Assembly (NCBI RefSeq): GCF_901000735.1
Contig: NC_081543.1
Coordinates: 27,857,515 to 27,921,514 of the forward strand
DNA length: 64,000 bases
Direction: 5' to 3'
DNA from: Corylus avellana
Taxonomy: Eukaryota; Streptophyta; Magnoliopsida; Fagales; Betulaceae
The first letter of the stretch is position 1. Each line of letters begins with the position of its first letter. Below, in pieces: positions 23,203 through 35,852 of this stretch. Both the position numbers and the translations under genes were made by a program. The notes beneath the pieces are model-generated. The model was not told the DNA's origin. It saw only the letters and a program-made list of their open reading frames with translations, and ran no database searches.

Positions 23203-26145
23203 ATGACGAAGAGGTAATTTCATCTTTAACAACGTGTTTTAATATGAACCTCAGATGTATATAATTATATATCCTAGTAAGTAGTGAAACATCGATCCTC
23301 AATTTCTTTGTTTTTGCATTTGTTTCAAACTTTTTTCTTCAGGATTGCAGTTGTTACGGGGTCCAGCAAAGGGATAGGATTTGAAATATGTAAGCAGCTA
23401 GCTTCAAATGGGGTGGAGGTGATATTAACTGCTAGAGATGTGAAGAGGGGAAATGAAGCTGTTGAAAAACTCAAGGCTGCTGGATACTCCGATGTGATTT
23501 TTCATCAACTTGATGTGGGGGACAAGGCTAGCATTTCTTCTTTTGCAAATTTCATCAAAACTCAATTTGGGAAGCTTGACATATTGGTACGTAATCCAAC
23601 TCTCCGATACTTGTGATCGGGTGTAATTAGTTGCCCGTATTGCATGCATGGGTGGCTAACGTGACCGGATACCATAGATAAGCCTTGTACTGATTTGTAT
23701 AGTCTAGACACCCGCTTAAGTAGGTAAGGGAACACGTATCCTCTTATATTAACTGCTCGTATTGTATGTTCTGATCCTCGGTAAGACACTTGATTTTTAT
23801 GGAGAATATGACTTTGACTTGTAGATGGGAATATAAAAATTCATAGGGATGTGTATTTCCTATTGCTTGGCTAGGCTGCTTTCCCAACCTGTTCATAGTA
23901 TGGAAAAGAAAAACGAAAAAGGATAAGTATGGATGAGCCCTTATCCAATAGTCTAAGGAAGATTAATTATATAGATACCTTTCTAATCAGTCTATACTTT
24001 TGAATTAAGATGAAATCATGTAATCTCTTTTAGATGAAAATAAAGTCATTTAGTTTACCATTAATGGTTGTGGTTCAGTGGTCTCAATAAAATTCTCCAA
24101 ATGGTTTTAGATATGTAGTAAGGTGAGAGTTTAACTCCTGAAATAAGAATCATTAATTTTATTAGTATTAGCTGCTTTAGGTCCTACTGATTTGTTGATG
24201 GAACTAAGTCAGGTTATGATTTAGTCGGACTTAAGAGACAGTATGTAGTTCCCATCGTCTTAGTCCCTCCCTGTACGGCTCTCAGCGAGTAGGGACTACT
24301 ATAGTCATACTTAGATAAAATAGCCATAAGTGATCTCCTCCGCCGGCTTTTTTGAATAGGAAAAAAGAGAGTCATTTGCTTGGTGAAAAATAAAGACCAA
24401 TAACTATACGAAGTCTTGTTCTTATCCCCCATTTAGTAGTCTAATATGGAAATTATTTGAAATTGCAGATAAACAATGCAGGGATTGCTGGATCCATAGT
24501 CAACACAGAAGATCAAGAGGGCTTAAAACAAGGGTTTGATGAAGTAAGTTTCCCAATGTAATATTATCTCTATCAGCATTTTAAATTTAGAGTATAATCC
24601 AGAAAATATATATGTAGACTATAATATATATATAGTTTAATGTTTTCCTTCCCACACTGTAGGAAAGAAAGTCTCATAAATGCAAAAAATAAAAATAAAT
24701 AAAATGACAAATTTTTTACTTCAAACAGGAATGAAAGAAATTCCTCAAATACAATTAATTTATTAAATTAACATATGTCTTTAGAGTATATTATTCTTAC
24801 ATGCATTTTCACATGCACTAAGGACAGATACCACATGCTTGGTTAATTTTATGCGAAAATTACAAAATTAGTCATTGTGGTTTACCTGATTTGCAATTAA
24901 CTTTTAGTGGTATCAAAATGAGTTTAGGGATCCCTAAGGTGTACCAAAAAGACAATTTACTCCTTATAGTCAAATTTTATCAACTAATTTAACAAATTTT
25001 GATAATGTAAATACGTTAGAACCAATAAAATTGTGACACGTGTCATATTTAAGTCAATGTTACACTAACGGAATCTGTTAAGTCAGCGAATTAGTAAATT
25101 ATTTTTTTAGTATATCTCAGGGACCTTTGAGTTCATTTTGATACCACAAAGAGTTAATTTGCAAATCAGGTAAACTACAAAGACTAAATTTGCATTTTTC
25201 CGTAATTTTATTAAAAAAGTGAACAAATCAATTTTAGTTTAGATTGGGTTGATCCGAAAGAAAACTTTGTCCAAAATAAAACAGTATTCAAATGATTTCA
25301 AACATGTATATATGCTACATCATTTACCACTGCATACGATGATACAGGTTATAAATGGAAATCGTGGATCCTTGGAGAAAGTTTTCAAGCAAACATTCGA
25401 AACTGCCACGGACTGTATAAGAACAAATTATTATGGGATAAAGCTAGTGAGCAAAGAACTAATTCCACTTCTTCAATTATCCAATTCTGCAAGAATAATA
25501 AATGTCTCCTCCTCCTTCGGACAGCTAAAGGTACGCTATTATTATATCCTTAGGAGTGCATTTAAAAAAATTGCGGTGCGTTTTTGAAATCGTGGGTAAA
25601 ATGGTTCATTTTTTAGAATGCATTATTTTCAAATTGAACGTTTTAAAATTATTATTTTTTAATTGTACTTTTTGAAGTCGCAAACTTAAACGAACTCTAT
25701 ATATCAGAAAAGAGACACTTTTAGCTGTGTCATAGGTGCTAAATTGCTAATAACAATGGAATTTCAGCATATCCCAAATGAGAATGCAAGGAAGGAGCTA
25801 GGAGATGTACATGGCCTCACAGAAGAGAAAGTGGACAAGGTGGTGGAAGGGTTCCTAGAAGACGTCAAGGAGAATTTGATACAAGTCAAAGGCTGGCCGA
25901 CAAATTTTTCTGCTTATGTTGTCTCCAAGGCAGCTGTGAATGCTTTTGCAAGGGTTCTTGCTAAGAAGTATCCCAACATTGCCATTAACTCAGTTTGTCC
26001 TGGCTATGTCAAAACAGATCTAAATTACAACACTGGGGTCTTGACTGTTGAAGAAGGAGCTAAAAGTCCTGTCATGCTGGCTTTGATGCCTGAAGGTGGA
26101 CCTTCTGGCCTATTCTTTGATAGGACTGAAGTGTCAACCTTTTAA
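23203..26145 (+). CDS. SDR-4: intact short-chain dehydrogenase/reductase (menthone/neomenthol or salutaridine reductase type)
   Basis: Five exons: 23203-23213, 23343-23586, 24469-24543, 25348-25530 and 25768-26145, all with GT-AG introns in phase, giving 296 residues. Known for the group: NADPH-dependent reduction of a ketone or aldehyde in terpenoid or alkaloid metabolism or detoxification; the substrate cannot be told here. Seen: TGSSKGIG (residues 9-16, cofactor loop), NNAG (87-90), serine strand INVSSSFG (161-168), YVVSK (Y221, K225) and CPGYVKTD (248-255). The spacer of more than 50 residues between the serine and tyrosine is the extended loop of this subgroup. There is no signal peptide, so it is probably cytosolic. 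The 11-nt first exon (MTK plus a split Arg codon) follows a TATA box. A poly(A) signal is at 26240-26245. Intron 3 hosts a MITE. Confidence 0.93.
24853..25202. mobile_element. MITE in SDR-4 intron 3, 350 bp
   Basis: Inverted-repeat ends (GCGAAAATTACAAAATTAGT... and ...AATTTGCATTTTTCCG) are flanked by 9-bp direct repeats TAATTTTAT at 24844-24852 and 25203-25211. The same insertion is in SDR-5 (about 39961-40310), so it predates the inverted duplication. Confidence 0.85.
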
Positions 26146-26481
26146 GTGATAATTGGTGCAATACGATGCATTTGCTCATTTTTATGTAACATTTTGTAGT
26201 ACTTTTTCCGATTCTTGTAGTTGTTTATCACTTACATTGAATAAAAGTTTTCTATATTGCATGTTCAGAAAGGGATCAACGTCATTTCCATTTTAAGTGA
26301 AATGGGTTATTTATTTTGTGTTATATATATACTAATTAAAACTAAGAGAACACAAAGTCCATATTTATTTATTATTATTTTTTTTAGCCATATATATTTT
26401 TTTTTGACATGTCCGCATAAGAGGGGGGAGGGGGATTCGAATTAGTGACCTCCACTTCATTAAATATGGTGCTAGCCGATT

Positions 26482-26536
<55 letters not shown>

Positions 26537-27541
26537 AAGAGAACACCAAGCATTTCCATATATATATGTTGATAGTCATTAATTTAGGGCTGGCAAAACA
26601 AGTACCTGCCATGACCTATTTACGACCCATTTATCCTATGCATATTTTTTTTTTATAATAAAGTTCATTTAGGCATTATAAAGAATAGTTACATGCATAG
26701 GATAAATAGGTACTTATTTATTTGCTAGGTACTTGTTTTGCTAGCCCTAGTCATTATAATGGCTATCACATATATATTGAATTTTTGTAGTGCCAATATA
26801 TATATATATATATATATATATTTTAAAATATATATGTTGATTAATATTTTGTGTGAAACACATAATAATTAATATACATTGACAAATACTAAATAAGTAA
26901 TAATATACATTGACTATATGTTAATGTTAATTTGGTATAATATTCTTATTGTGCTATCATTTCCAAATTTGGTGTAATATTCTTATTGTTCATATATATT
27001 AAACTATTCCTTTTACATTTGTAAAAAACTTAGGGCCAAGCTATTACGTAGTTGGGAATTCCTAGGGTTGCAATAAACGTGTTCTATACGTTGTAAACCT
27101 TAGGGGCACCCTAAGCAAGTTGATGTTTTAGCCGGCCGTATAGCTTTCTAATTTTTTAGAATGTCATAAGAAGATGATGATGATCTAGGGTTGATCAGCT
27201 CGTAGGTAATATATATATATAAAAGCTATTTTAATTTTCTTTTTTATTACAAAAATAAAAAAATATTGTCGCACGTTAAAAAAGCTTTTGCCGAGTTTTA
27301 TAAGGGTATCGATCGAGAATAAGTATTACATGAACCAATTTATATTAAATTTAGTATATAAATATATGGAATGGATCCATATATATAACTACTATATAAT
27401 TATTTATTAAGTATATATTTGGAATTTGGATTTACTAATTAAGTAACAACTAATTAAGTAACAGTAAGCACATGGTACTTATTGTTACTTAATTATAATT
27501 AAGTAAATACTTAAAAAATTATTAATCAGATACTTAATAAT
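26146..27541. other. SDR-4 3' flank and AT-rich spacer
   Basis: 26146-26607 is the end of the inverted-repeat arm. It includes a run of more than 50 A (about 26481-26534) that is shorter in the other arm. 26608-27541 is AT-rich with a (TA)n tract near 26800 and inverted copies of short phrases (GTACTTATTGTTACTTAATTA). No gene. Confidence 0.6.
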
Positions 27542-30500
27542 GGGTAAACATATCATAAGTTCCTGAGTCAACGCGCCAAAATTAAATAGTCTCTAAGGAT
27601 TTTTTTTTTTTTTTTTTTTTTTCAAAAATTTACTCCTGGGTCAATCAAAATGCAAGAAAAATCTCTGCCATCAGAATTTTGTAAATGCCATTAGTCCCTT
27701 CTAAACGTTGCGTTTTTGGAATGCTCGATCAGGCGAAAATATTGATCCTACGTGTCCAAGTGTACTCGTAGGATCAAAACTCAGCGTTTTGGGTGTTCCC
27801 AAAACGGTGAGTTTTGGAAACTTGGGGGTTTTATTTTGAAACCCCCAAGTCATATTTCTTCTCCGACGAAAAAAACGGACAAGAGAATCCCAGGCATACC
27901 CACCGATCGACGTAGAGGTTGAACAGAGACTCATTGACGCACCCATCGACAGCTAAACGGACACCTAGGGGTGCAAAGGCGGTTATTGGATTTCACTAAC
28001 CGCGGTAAGCGGTTAGCGGTTAGCGAAATAGATAACTGCCCGCTAACCGTTTTTTAAAATTGGGCCTTTTTTTTGGGCTTTCTTTAGGGTTTTTTGGACT
28101 TATTTTTTTGGATATATATATAGCTCTGTTCTGTGTGTGCGTTGAAGACACACACAACACATAGAACAGAGTCACAGAGATATATATAAAAACCAAATCA
28201 GCCGTAGATAGTCTTCAACGCACACAGAACAGAGCTATATATATATAAACAAATCAACCCCTACGGCTGCCATGGTCTTCAACGCACACACAAAGCTATA
28301 TATATATATATATATATAAACCAAATCAACCCCTAATACCCCATACGGCTGCCATACACAATATAATCCAAAACTCATTCCGATCATACCCCAATAATCA
28401 ACAAATACACAATAAACGACCCAAAATCATTGGAAAGAATTGTAAATAGTAGGAAATCAAAAATCAAAGTAGCCCGGGAAAAACTCCAAGAAAATGAACC
28501 CAAAATCACTGACCTTGGCTGTCTAATTTGGGAAAGAAACTACCCAGTATTTTCATTGAGCCGATCGTGAGCAGCAGGTGAGTTTGAGAGAGTTGAGACT
28601 TGAGATGGTGTCACAGACTCACAGTGAGAGACTGAGAGTTTGAGACTTGAGAGAGGCTGCTCAGCAACTTTGAGTGATTTTGAGATTTTGTGAGATTTAG
28701 GGTTGGGAAGAAAGAGATGAATATATACAGGTGCAAAACGACGTAGTTTTGCCTTCTATATAATTTTTTAAAAAAGGTTAAAGGATAAAACTACTAACTA
28801 TCAATGATTCAATTTTTTTAAAAAAATTGTTACAAATGGTTCAAAAAATTCAAAATTGTTCAAAAAATTGTTCAAAATTGTTAATTTTTTTATTTTTTTT
28901 TCAAAAAATTGTTAAATTTCTTTTTCTAAAAAATGTTCAAAAGATACATTAATACTTCAATTATGATTATAAGTAACACATTGTTGAATCTAATGTCAAT
29001 TACTTAATTTGATATTATATAATCATATAGTCTCATTAAATTATATCATATGATTCATATGATTAATTATTTAAATTCTTATCATATTTACTTATAATCT
29101 TTTTTCTTTGAATTGAACTTAATATCTAATGGTAAATGGTAATGTTCAAACTCCTAAATCCTAAATTCCTAAAGTATCTAATAATGCTTTAATTAAATTG
29201 TAGACTTGTAGTTATAAGTAATATATTGTTTAATTCAATTGAATCAATTGTGATTATCATTGTACATGAATCATATGATTAACCTGTAGACTTATGACTT
29301 ATAGTGATAATATATAAATTACTAAAATTATAATGATAATACATTAATACGTAAATTGTGTTTATAAGTAACACATTGGTCAATGTTTAATCCAATGTCA
29401 ATTACTTAATTTGATATTATACGAATCATATCATCATTGTACATGAATAATATGATTCACTTGAAATCTTGAATAAAGTATATATTTGAATTGTCATTGA
29501 ATCATATGATTAAATATTGATATTATATATTTATATTATTCATATGCATATGTAGACTTATATAGACTTATAAGTTTATAACATACATTGGAAATAAGTC
29601 TCTAGATATTTAATTATTGTATTAGCATGAATTGGTATACTTATGAGTTATGTCATATTATATATGTATAATTTATTATTATATAATCAAATGATTTAAT
29701 GATCAATCTCATGTGATATAATCATATAAATTATAGTGATAATATATTAATACTCAAATTGTGATTTAATTATTTTAAAAAAAAATTGTGATTTAATGAT
29801 CAAGTGATTATGTTATATGTATAAATATTTTTATAATTATAATTATAAAAATATATTATATAAAAAGGCGGTTAGCGGTTACGGTTAGTAAACCCAATAA
29901 CCGCTAACCGCTGGGCGGTTAAACAGTTAGCGGTTAGAGCGGTTAGCGGACGGTTTTTAACTGCCCACTTTTGCACCCCTACGGGACACCCACCAACGCA
30001 CCCATCGATAGCTAAACGTAGACCCACTGGCGCAACAGAATCCACCGTCGAGCCTAGCGGTTCGGTGGCCAACCTGAATTCAGCGTCCACCCATTTCTGC
30101 CCTAGAACCGAGACCCATCGACCAGCAACCCATCCAAGGTATTTCTCATAATTTTTTTGCAGTTTGTGTTGGTCTAACAAACCCTACCACCCCTTAGGGT
30201 TGTAATTACTCTCAACCCTCTCTATGACCCACAATCAAATGACAAAACACGACAAACATAGGTTATTATGGACAAAGGCATTACACCCCAAAAGTTCACA
30301 ATAATAATGGAATAACGTCATATTCCATTTGAACCACAACCAATATGGACCACATCTGCTGCCAACAATGCAATAAAGTATGTTTTGTAAGATTCCAACA
30401 CAGATTATATTGTATATATAAATCCAACACAGATTCGACAAAAATTTTGGGGATGGGGGTTTCGACAAAAATCTTCCAATACAGCAAAAGCTTCCTAAAA

Positions 30501-31053
30501 CTATAAGAAAATGCTTCCACACTGTTAGACCAACACAAACCACAAAACAATTATGGGAAATTACCTTGGATGGGTTGCTGATCGATGGGTCTAAGCTCTA
30601 GGGCAGAAATGGGTGGACGCCAAATTCAAGTTGGACGCCGGACCGCTAGGCTCGACGGTGTATTCGGTCGCGCCGGTGGGTCTCCGTTTAGCCGCTCCAT
30701 GGGTCAGTGGGTATGCCTGGGATTCTCTCGTCCGTTTGTTTCATCGGGATGAAATATGACTTAAGGTTTCAAAATAAAACCCCCAAGTTTCCAAAACTCA
30801 CCGTTTTGGATGTTCCCAAAACGGTGAGTTTTAATCCCACGTGTACACTTCGACACGTAGGACCAACATTTTCGCCTTATCTGGCATTACAAAACTGCAC
30901 TGTTTAGAAGGGACTAACGGCAGTTACAAAATTCTAACGATAGGAATTTTACTCGCATTTTGATTGACCTAGAGAGTAAATTTTTGAAAAAGAAAACTTA
31001 TGGACTATTTAATTTTAACACGTTGACTCAGAGACTTATGATATATTTACCCC
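27542..31053. mobile_element. Mutator-like long-inverted-repeat element with nested hAT
   Basis: The ends GGGTAAACATATCATAAGT (27542) and its near-complement ending at 31053 begin long inverted arms. The left arm is 27542-27965 plus 29982-30180 and the right arm about 30530-31053. Shared blocks are AAAACGGTGAGTTTTGGAAAC/GTTTCCAAAACTCACCGTTTT, the GGCATACCCAC block and the GGGCAGAAATGGGTGGACG block. Flanks CTTAATAAT (27533-27541) and TTAATAAAT/CTTAATAAA (near 31053) suggest an imperfect 9-bp duplication. The central segment (30181-30530) has no transposase and no recognised gene. The left arm is interrupted by the hAT-like element. Confidence 0.7.
27966..29981. mobile_element. Non-autonomous hAT-type element, about 2.0 kb
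   Basis: Terminal inverted repeats TAGGGGTGCAAA (27966) and TTTGCACCCCTA (ends 29981) match the plant hAT consensus style. They are followed internally by GCGGTTAGCGGTTA-type subterminal repeats on both sides. Flanks CGGACACC and CGGGACACC look like an 8-bp duplication with one indel. The interior is extremely AT-rich (28740-29870) and has no transposase. At 28105-28310 there are repeated CTTCAACGCACACA segments joined to (TA)n. Confidence 0.78.
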
Positions 31054-32176
31054 TTAATAAATAACATAGAATACCAAAATTATTAATATATAGTACTTAA
31101 TTATAAGTATGTATATATATTACTAGAACTTGTTATTATGTTTATATACAGTAAATTATATATATTAGTCGCGCTAATATTATTTGCGAACGTTAAACGA
31201 TCGAGCGTAGTTTTATACTGGTATGTTAAACTTGTTCTATTGCATGAATGCAATACATATGCAAGCTTTAATAATTTCTAATTTTCGTAATTTTGTTCTT
31301 AACTCGTGCTAGTATTCGCACGAACGTTAAACGAGCGAGTGGAGTTTTATTAAATGATCATTTTATGTATTGATCGTTCAATAATTGAGTTAATTAATTA
31401 AATATTTACAAAATGGTGACATGTCAATGCATATTACATGCCATTCTTTAGTAATGTGTCAATTTGACACCTTATCATTTGGTAACATGTTAAGGTGACA
31501 CGTTACACTTTTGGTAACGTGTCAAAATGAAAATCAACTTTTTGAAAAAGCTAATCCATGCATCCAAAGCCAGAAAAACTTTACCAGATACAACTATATC
31601 ACACAATTTGCTCTTTTTAATGATAACTATTCAAAACCTTGGATCTTTTTGTTTTTCATTCTGAGAAAAGAAGTTCCCACCCGACACCAAAAGGTCAAGG
31701 GAAGGCAGGCTTCCAGGCCTTTTCAAGTCCCACCAACACACAGTCACCCGTCACCTATGAACTATGCTCGGCAAGTTGTACACACAGAGATAATCAAGTC
31801 CATAGAATTCAAAGGTTCGTTCAGTTTTCTTACCAAATGCTTTTAGTTATCAAAAAAAAAAAAAAAAGTTCGTTCAGTGGCCTTCAATGCAAGATGAACT
31901 TTTTCTAGCAACCTTTTGTTTGTTTTTTGGTCAATCAGTTTTTTTATAGGCCACGTGATAATGGATAATCTTTGCCCTCCCCAATCCAACTGCACCCATG
32001 GATTAAACCCAAGACTACACCTTACAGAAAGAGGGAGGCATGCACAAGGCCAAAAGGCCTAGCAGTTTTTTTTCCAGAGACTTCTCTGAACAAAATTCTG
32101 GTGCTATTATGAAATCATGAATATCATGATGTAAAAGTTCATCAAACAAAATGGGGAAATCAAATATTACATGTAC
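31054..32176. other. Spacer with a degraded CACTA-like motif cluster
   Basis: About 31410-31530 has several GTAACGTGTCAA/TTGACACNTTA motifs like those in the CACTA element at 52969-54485, but without visible termini. 31540-32010 shows no recognised gene. 32010-32176 is sequence 3' of the last recognised TFIIE beta exon and carries no further TFIIE beta exon that I can find. Confidence 0.5.
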
Positions 32177-33214
32177 CTGCAAGTCATCCATCACAGTTGG
32201 GTATGCATCCTTAAGATCAATGACAGCAATGCCCTCTGGTTTTTTCCTTATTAAGTAAAGAAGCTGACTCTTTTCCTTTAGATCATGCTTAGACAGTAGA
32301 CCAAGTGACAAGTCAAAATGTTACCCACCATGAAAGAGGCATAAGGAAAAAACTAAATACAACTTAAATACTAAATCGAAAAAGTTTATTAGTCCATGAA
32401 GTTCTGCGGCTACGTAAGTTTAATGTTACCTTGTAAGAGAAACGCTTCCCATTATTGTGCACTTTCGGGTTATTCCTCAAACTGTCAAAGACAGCTTTGT
32501 TGGCATCCGCGTCAACATAACATGATTCATTTATTTGCTCCGGTGTGAAGGCTTGCCTTGTCTGCAAATACAAACAACATTCAATTGGTGATAATTAACA
32601 TTAACCTGGTCCAACCAGGGCAATGTAACTCATGTTGACTTCTATTGATTTGATATACCCCGTTATTACAGTAAACAAAACTACAATACAAATTGCCCAC
32701 AAACCTCTATAATTTATAATTACCTTCAATTCAAAGTACAACTGTCTATCAAGTATTATCAGTTTCCCCTTAAAATCATGCCATATAAACAAGGTTTTGA
32801 GTTTCCCCAATTAATTGCAAAAAAAAAAAAGGTCCCAGTTTGATGAATGTGGATAACTATAACTATTTCTTTTGCAGTAAACACACAACTTTTAAATCAT
32901 TTCAGCAATCAGCATTGCGAATAACTAGAGCATTAGGCAATACGTATGTATAGATAAAGGCAGGAAGAATTCGGTTTAAACCTCCAGTAGCAGATCTATA
33001 ACACGCTTGATCTGAGCTCCTACAGGGCTTTCCAAATGCTGTTGATGTGTTGGAAGTCTCTCTGTATCATTTGAAAATTTAACGGCAGGAGCAGGGGTTC
33101 TTGCATTGGCTGACAGTGCTGCAGCTACAGGTGTGGATTTCTGAATTGTGGACTTATTAGCTGCTGCAATGCTCGTTGACTGGCACTTCTCTTGCTGCTT
33201 CTTGAATTTATCCA

Positions 33215-33356
33215 GGGGAAACCCCTTAACTATTTATCAATTTACACTTTTAACCTCAATGTTTAAAAAGTGACACTTTACCTCTCCCAAATTTCCAAAT
33301 TGTTGCAATTTGACCATTCTGACTTTTTTTTTTCCCCCCAAAATGCCCCCATCCCA

Positions 33357-33396
<40 letters not shown>

Positions 33397-33637
33397 TAAA
33401 AAAAATTAAGGGGTGGTGCCACCCGAGACCGGCCACCCCTTAATTTTTAATTTTTAATTTTTTAATTTTTTTAAAACTTTGGATGGGGGCATTTTGGGGG
33501 AAAAAAAAGCTAGAATGGTCGAATTGCAACAATTTGAAAGTTTGGGGGGGGGGGGTAAAGTGTCACTTTCTAAACATTGGGGTTAAAAGTGCAAATGAGT
33601 GGATAGTTCAAAGGGGAAAAGTATATTTTTTTTTTCC
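33215..33637. mobile_element. MITE in TFIIE beta first coding exon, copy 2
   Basis: Same element and same flanking duplications as at 12830-13252, inside the duplicated block. Confidence 0.85.
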
Positions 33638-33665
33638 ATTTATCTAACTTTTCTTGTAATGCCAT

Positions 33666-35040
33666 CTAGACAAGAAAATGTTTGCTTTTTTAGTAAGAGC
33701 TACTCATACCCACCATTAATATTTAAGAATGTAACAAAATAAGGGATTTCAAGTACAAGATGGTAAAAGATAAGAATTAAATTGAAATCACTGAATGGCC
33801 AAAATTGACTACAGAACATAAATACTCATGTCATAATTCAGGAAGAATTAACAGCTAATAATCAAGACATTACCATAATTTACTACGAAAACTGCATGCT
33901 CACACAAGCATATGTCTACTAGACACACAAGTAACTTTGAAAACTCTCAATTTGTGCGTAACATAAATTTCATGAAAGAAGTAGAAATAACAAGGCCACT
34001 GAAAATCTATACGCAATAAACATTCCAATAGTTCTCCCTACATTAATCTCTAGCCTGTAAATGGCTTACTGCAGAACATGTGCAATAATTTCACCACCAT
34101 GTACAGTGCACAAAGAACAAAATGTAACTAAGAAAATGAGTATCCAATTTCTATTATACAGAGCAATTAGTGATCAGACAAAACGCTTTACTCATTGATC
34201 AATCCTTAATCTAGTATGAAGAAAAAAAAAAATTCAAATCTTTCCTAAAATTCATCACTAATGTCAAAAATCAATCCAAATTATTTGTTGCAGTTGGGGC
34301 TAAACTGTTATCTTTGATAACATTTTACATAATTTCAAGTCTGCTAACACTAGCCTGAATATTATTCAAATATAACAAACCAGTCCACATTGATATTTAG
34401 AGTCTTCTACACAGGTTCCCAATTCTAATGACTCAGCAGAGCCCCATAAGCAATAGACATACTTTATTTATTTATTTATTTATTTTTATGTTTTATTATT
34501 ATTATTTTTTTTTATAAGTAATGAAGAATTGAAGATATCATTAAAAGTCTAAGGTTGCCCAGGTACACAGGAAGTATACATTTGAAAATACCTAACTAGA
34601 AGCAACAGACGTACTTGAAGACACCTAAAAGAACTTCCAAGAATTGACAAAAAAGGAAACATAATAGATGATAGTTCCACTTAAAAGAAGTTCACTTAAA
34701 ATTCAACATCCCAACATAGACATTGAAAGAATTTACATAATATCAGTTTGAGTGAGCCAACTTCAACCATTTTTCACAAACGAAGCACAAAAATCTTACA
34801 TAAACATTCAAACCCAAGTTTTTCAAACAAAGAAAAACGCATTTGATTCCGTCTGAATCTTGAATTAAACCTAATTTAACCGGACAAAAACCTTAGCTTC
34901 ACTAGTAATGCAAGTAATAAATCCCTCTAAAACCACTTGCTAATAGTAAAAATTAAACCCCTGAATCCTAGAACTGTACGGAAATTACCAAAGTCTAAAG
35001 AATTTACTAATTGAAAGTTTTAGATCGGAAGCGATCTTAC
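33666..35040 (-). other. TFIIE beta intron 1, copy 2
   Basis: Same sequence as 13281-14655, with the ATTT microsatellite at about 34463-34515. No gene inside. Confidence 0.7.
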
Positions 35041-35852
35041 CTCGGTGTCTCTGAGAACTGTGCTTCTCGTCGATTAGAGAGAGAGAGAGAGAGACAGAGA
35101 GAGATTGGGTATGTGATTTGGGCGGGTTGACGTGGATTGGGTTGAAAATGAAAACGCAAGCCCATATATTTTTTAGCGAACAGAATATAGTAATATACCG
35201 TCTTCTTTTATTTTTGTATTTTTGTATTTTGTTATTATTATTATTTTTTTTTAAAAAAAAGAAGAGTATTAAATATGACAATTTCTTTACACACGGAGAT
35301 TCCTATGAGAGTAATTTTTTTCTAAGTAGCACTATAAGTTACCTCTACTTTATTAGGCATGGTTCCTAGTCGATTTAGTTAACTTTTGAGAATGTTATAA
35401 CTTATAAGTATTTATTGTCTCTTTTGTGTCACTCCAAAAAATGAAGTGGCTTGCAAAATTATAATTTGACCAAAATTAAATAGTGATAAATCACAAGGCT
35501 AATAATAATTTTAAAACTCACAACTTTTAGAATGATACGAGAACGACACATGAAGAACTTCTAACATTACTCATATATGGACACACATGCAACAAATTAC
35601 ATACACACCTAACCAAAATGAGAAGGGAAATGCTAGGTTTTTCATACACACTTAACCACTTGAAAACTTTCTTAGGCCATTGAACCACTACCCTTGATAA
35701 GGAGGATGATAATAATTACATAAAGATTCCTTTCTAATCAGTCTATAGTATCCTTTTTTAAATGAACATAACGTCTTTTGCTTGTTGAAAAATAAAGACC
35801 AATTTTTAACTAGATAAAATCTTTTTCTTATGTACTCTGTTTCAAATTGCAG

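Larger units (their letters stand above)
20105..26607. repeat. Inverted repeat 2, left arm (with SDR-4)
   Basis: Reverse complement of 38603-44818 continued at 52822-52921. Order within the arm: CACTA-type hairpin array, TFIIE beta 5' end, hAT MITE, SDR-4, 3' flank. Against the right arm it has an extra 228-bp promoter duplication, a long A-run near 26481-26534, and no copia insertion. The encoded SDR proteins differ at 11 of 296 residues. Confidence 0.87.
32177..35100 (-). pseudogene. TFIIE beta subunit pseudogene, longer copy 2
   Basis: Holds everything in copy 1 (5' UTR exon from 35041, ATG at 33665, MITE, coding exon to 32982) plus two more exons. These are 32430-32561 (TRQAFTPEQINESCY..., ending KRFSYK) and 32177-32293 (SKHDLKEKSQLL..., ending PTVMDDLQ). 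This region is the winged-helix core typical of TFIIE beta. Lesions: the MITE after about codon 9, the apparently compensated frameshift upstream of PVGAQIK, and an acceptor before SKHDL that reads CTACTG instead of ending in AG. An in-frame AAG two codons later might serve instead. The remaining 3' exons are absent, so the gene is truncated after roughly half of the usual length. Confidence 0.88.
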
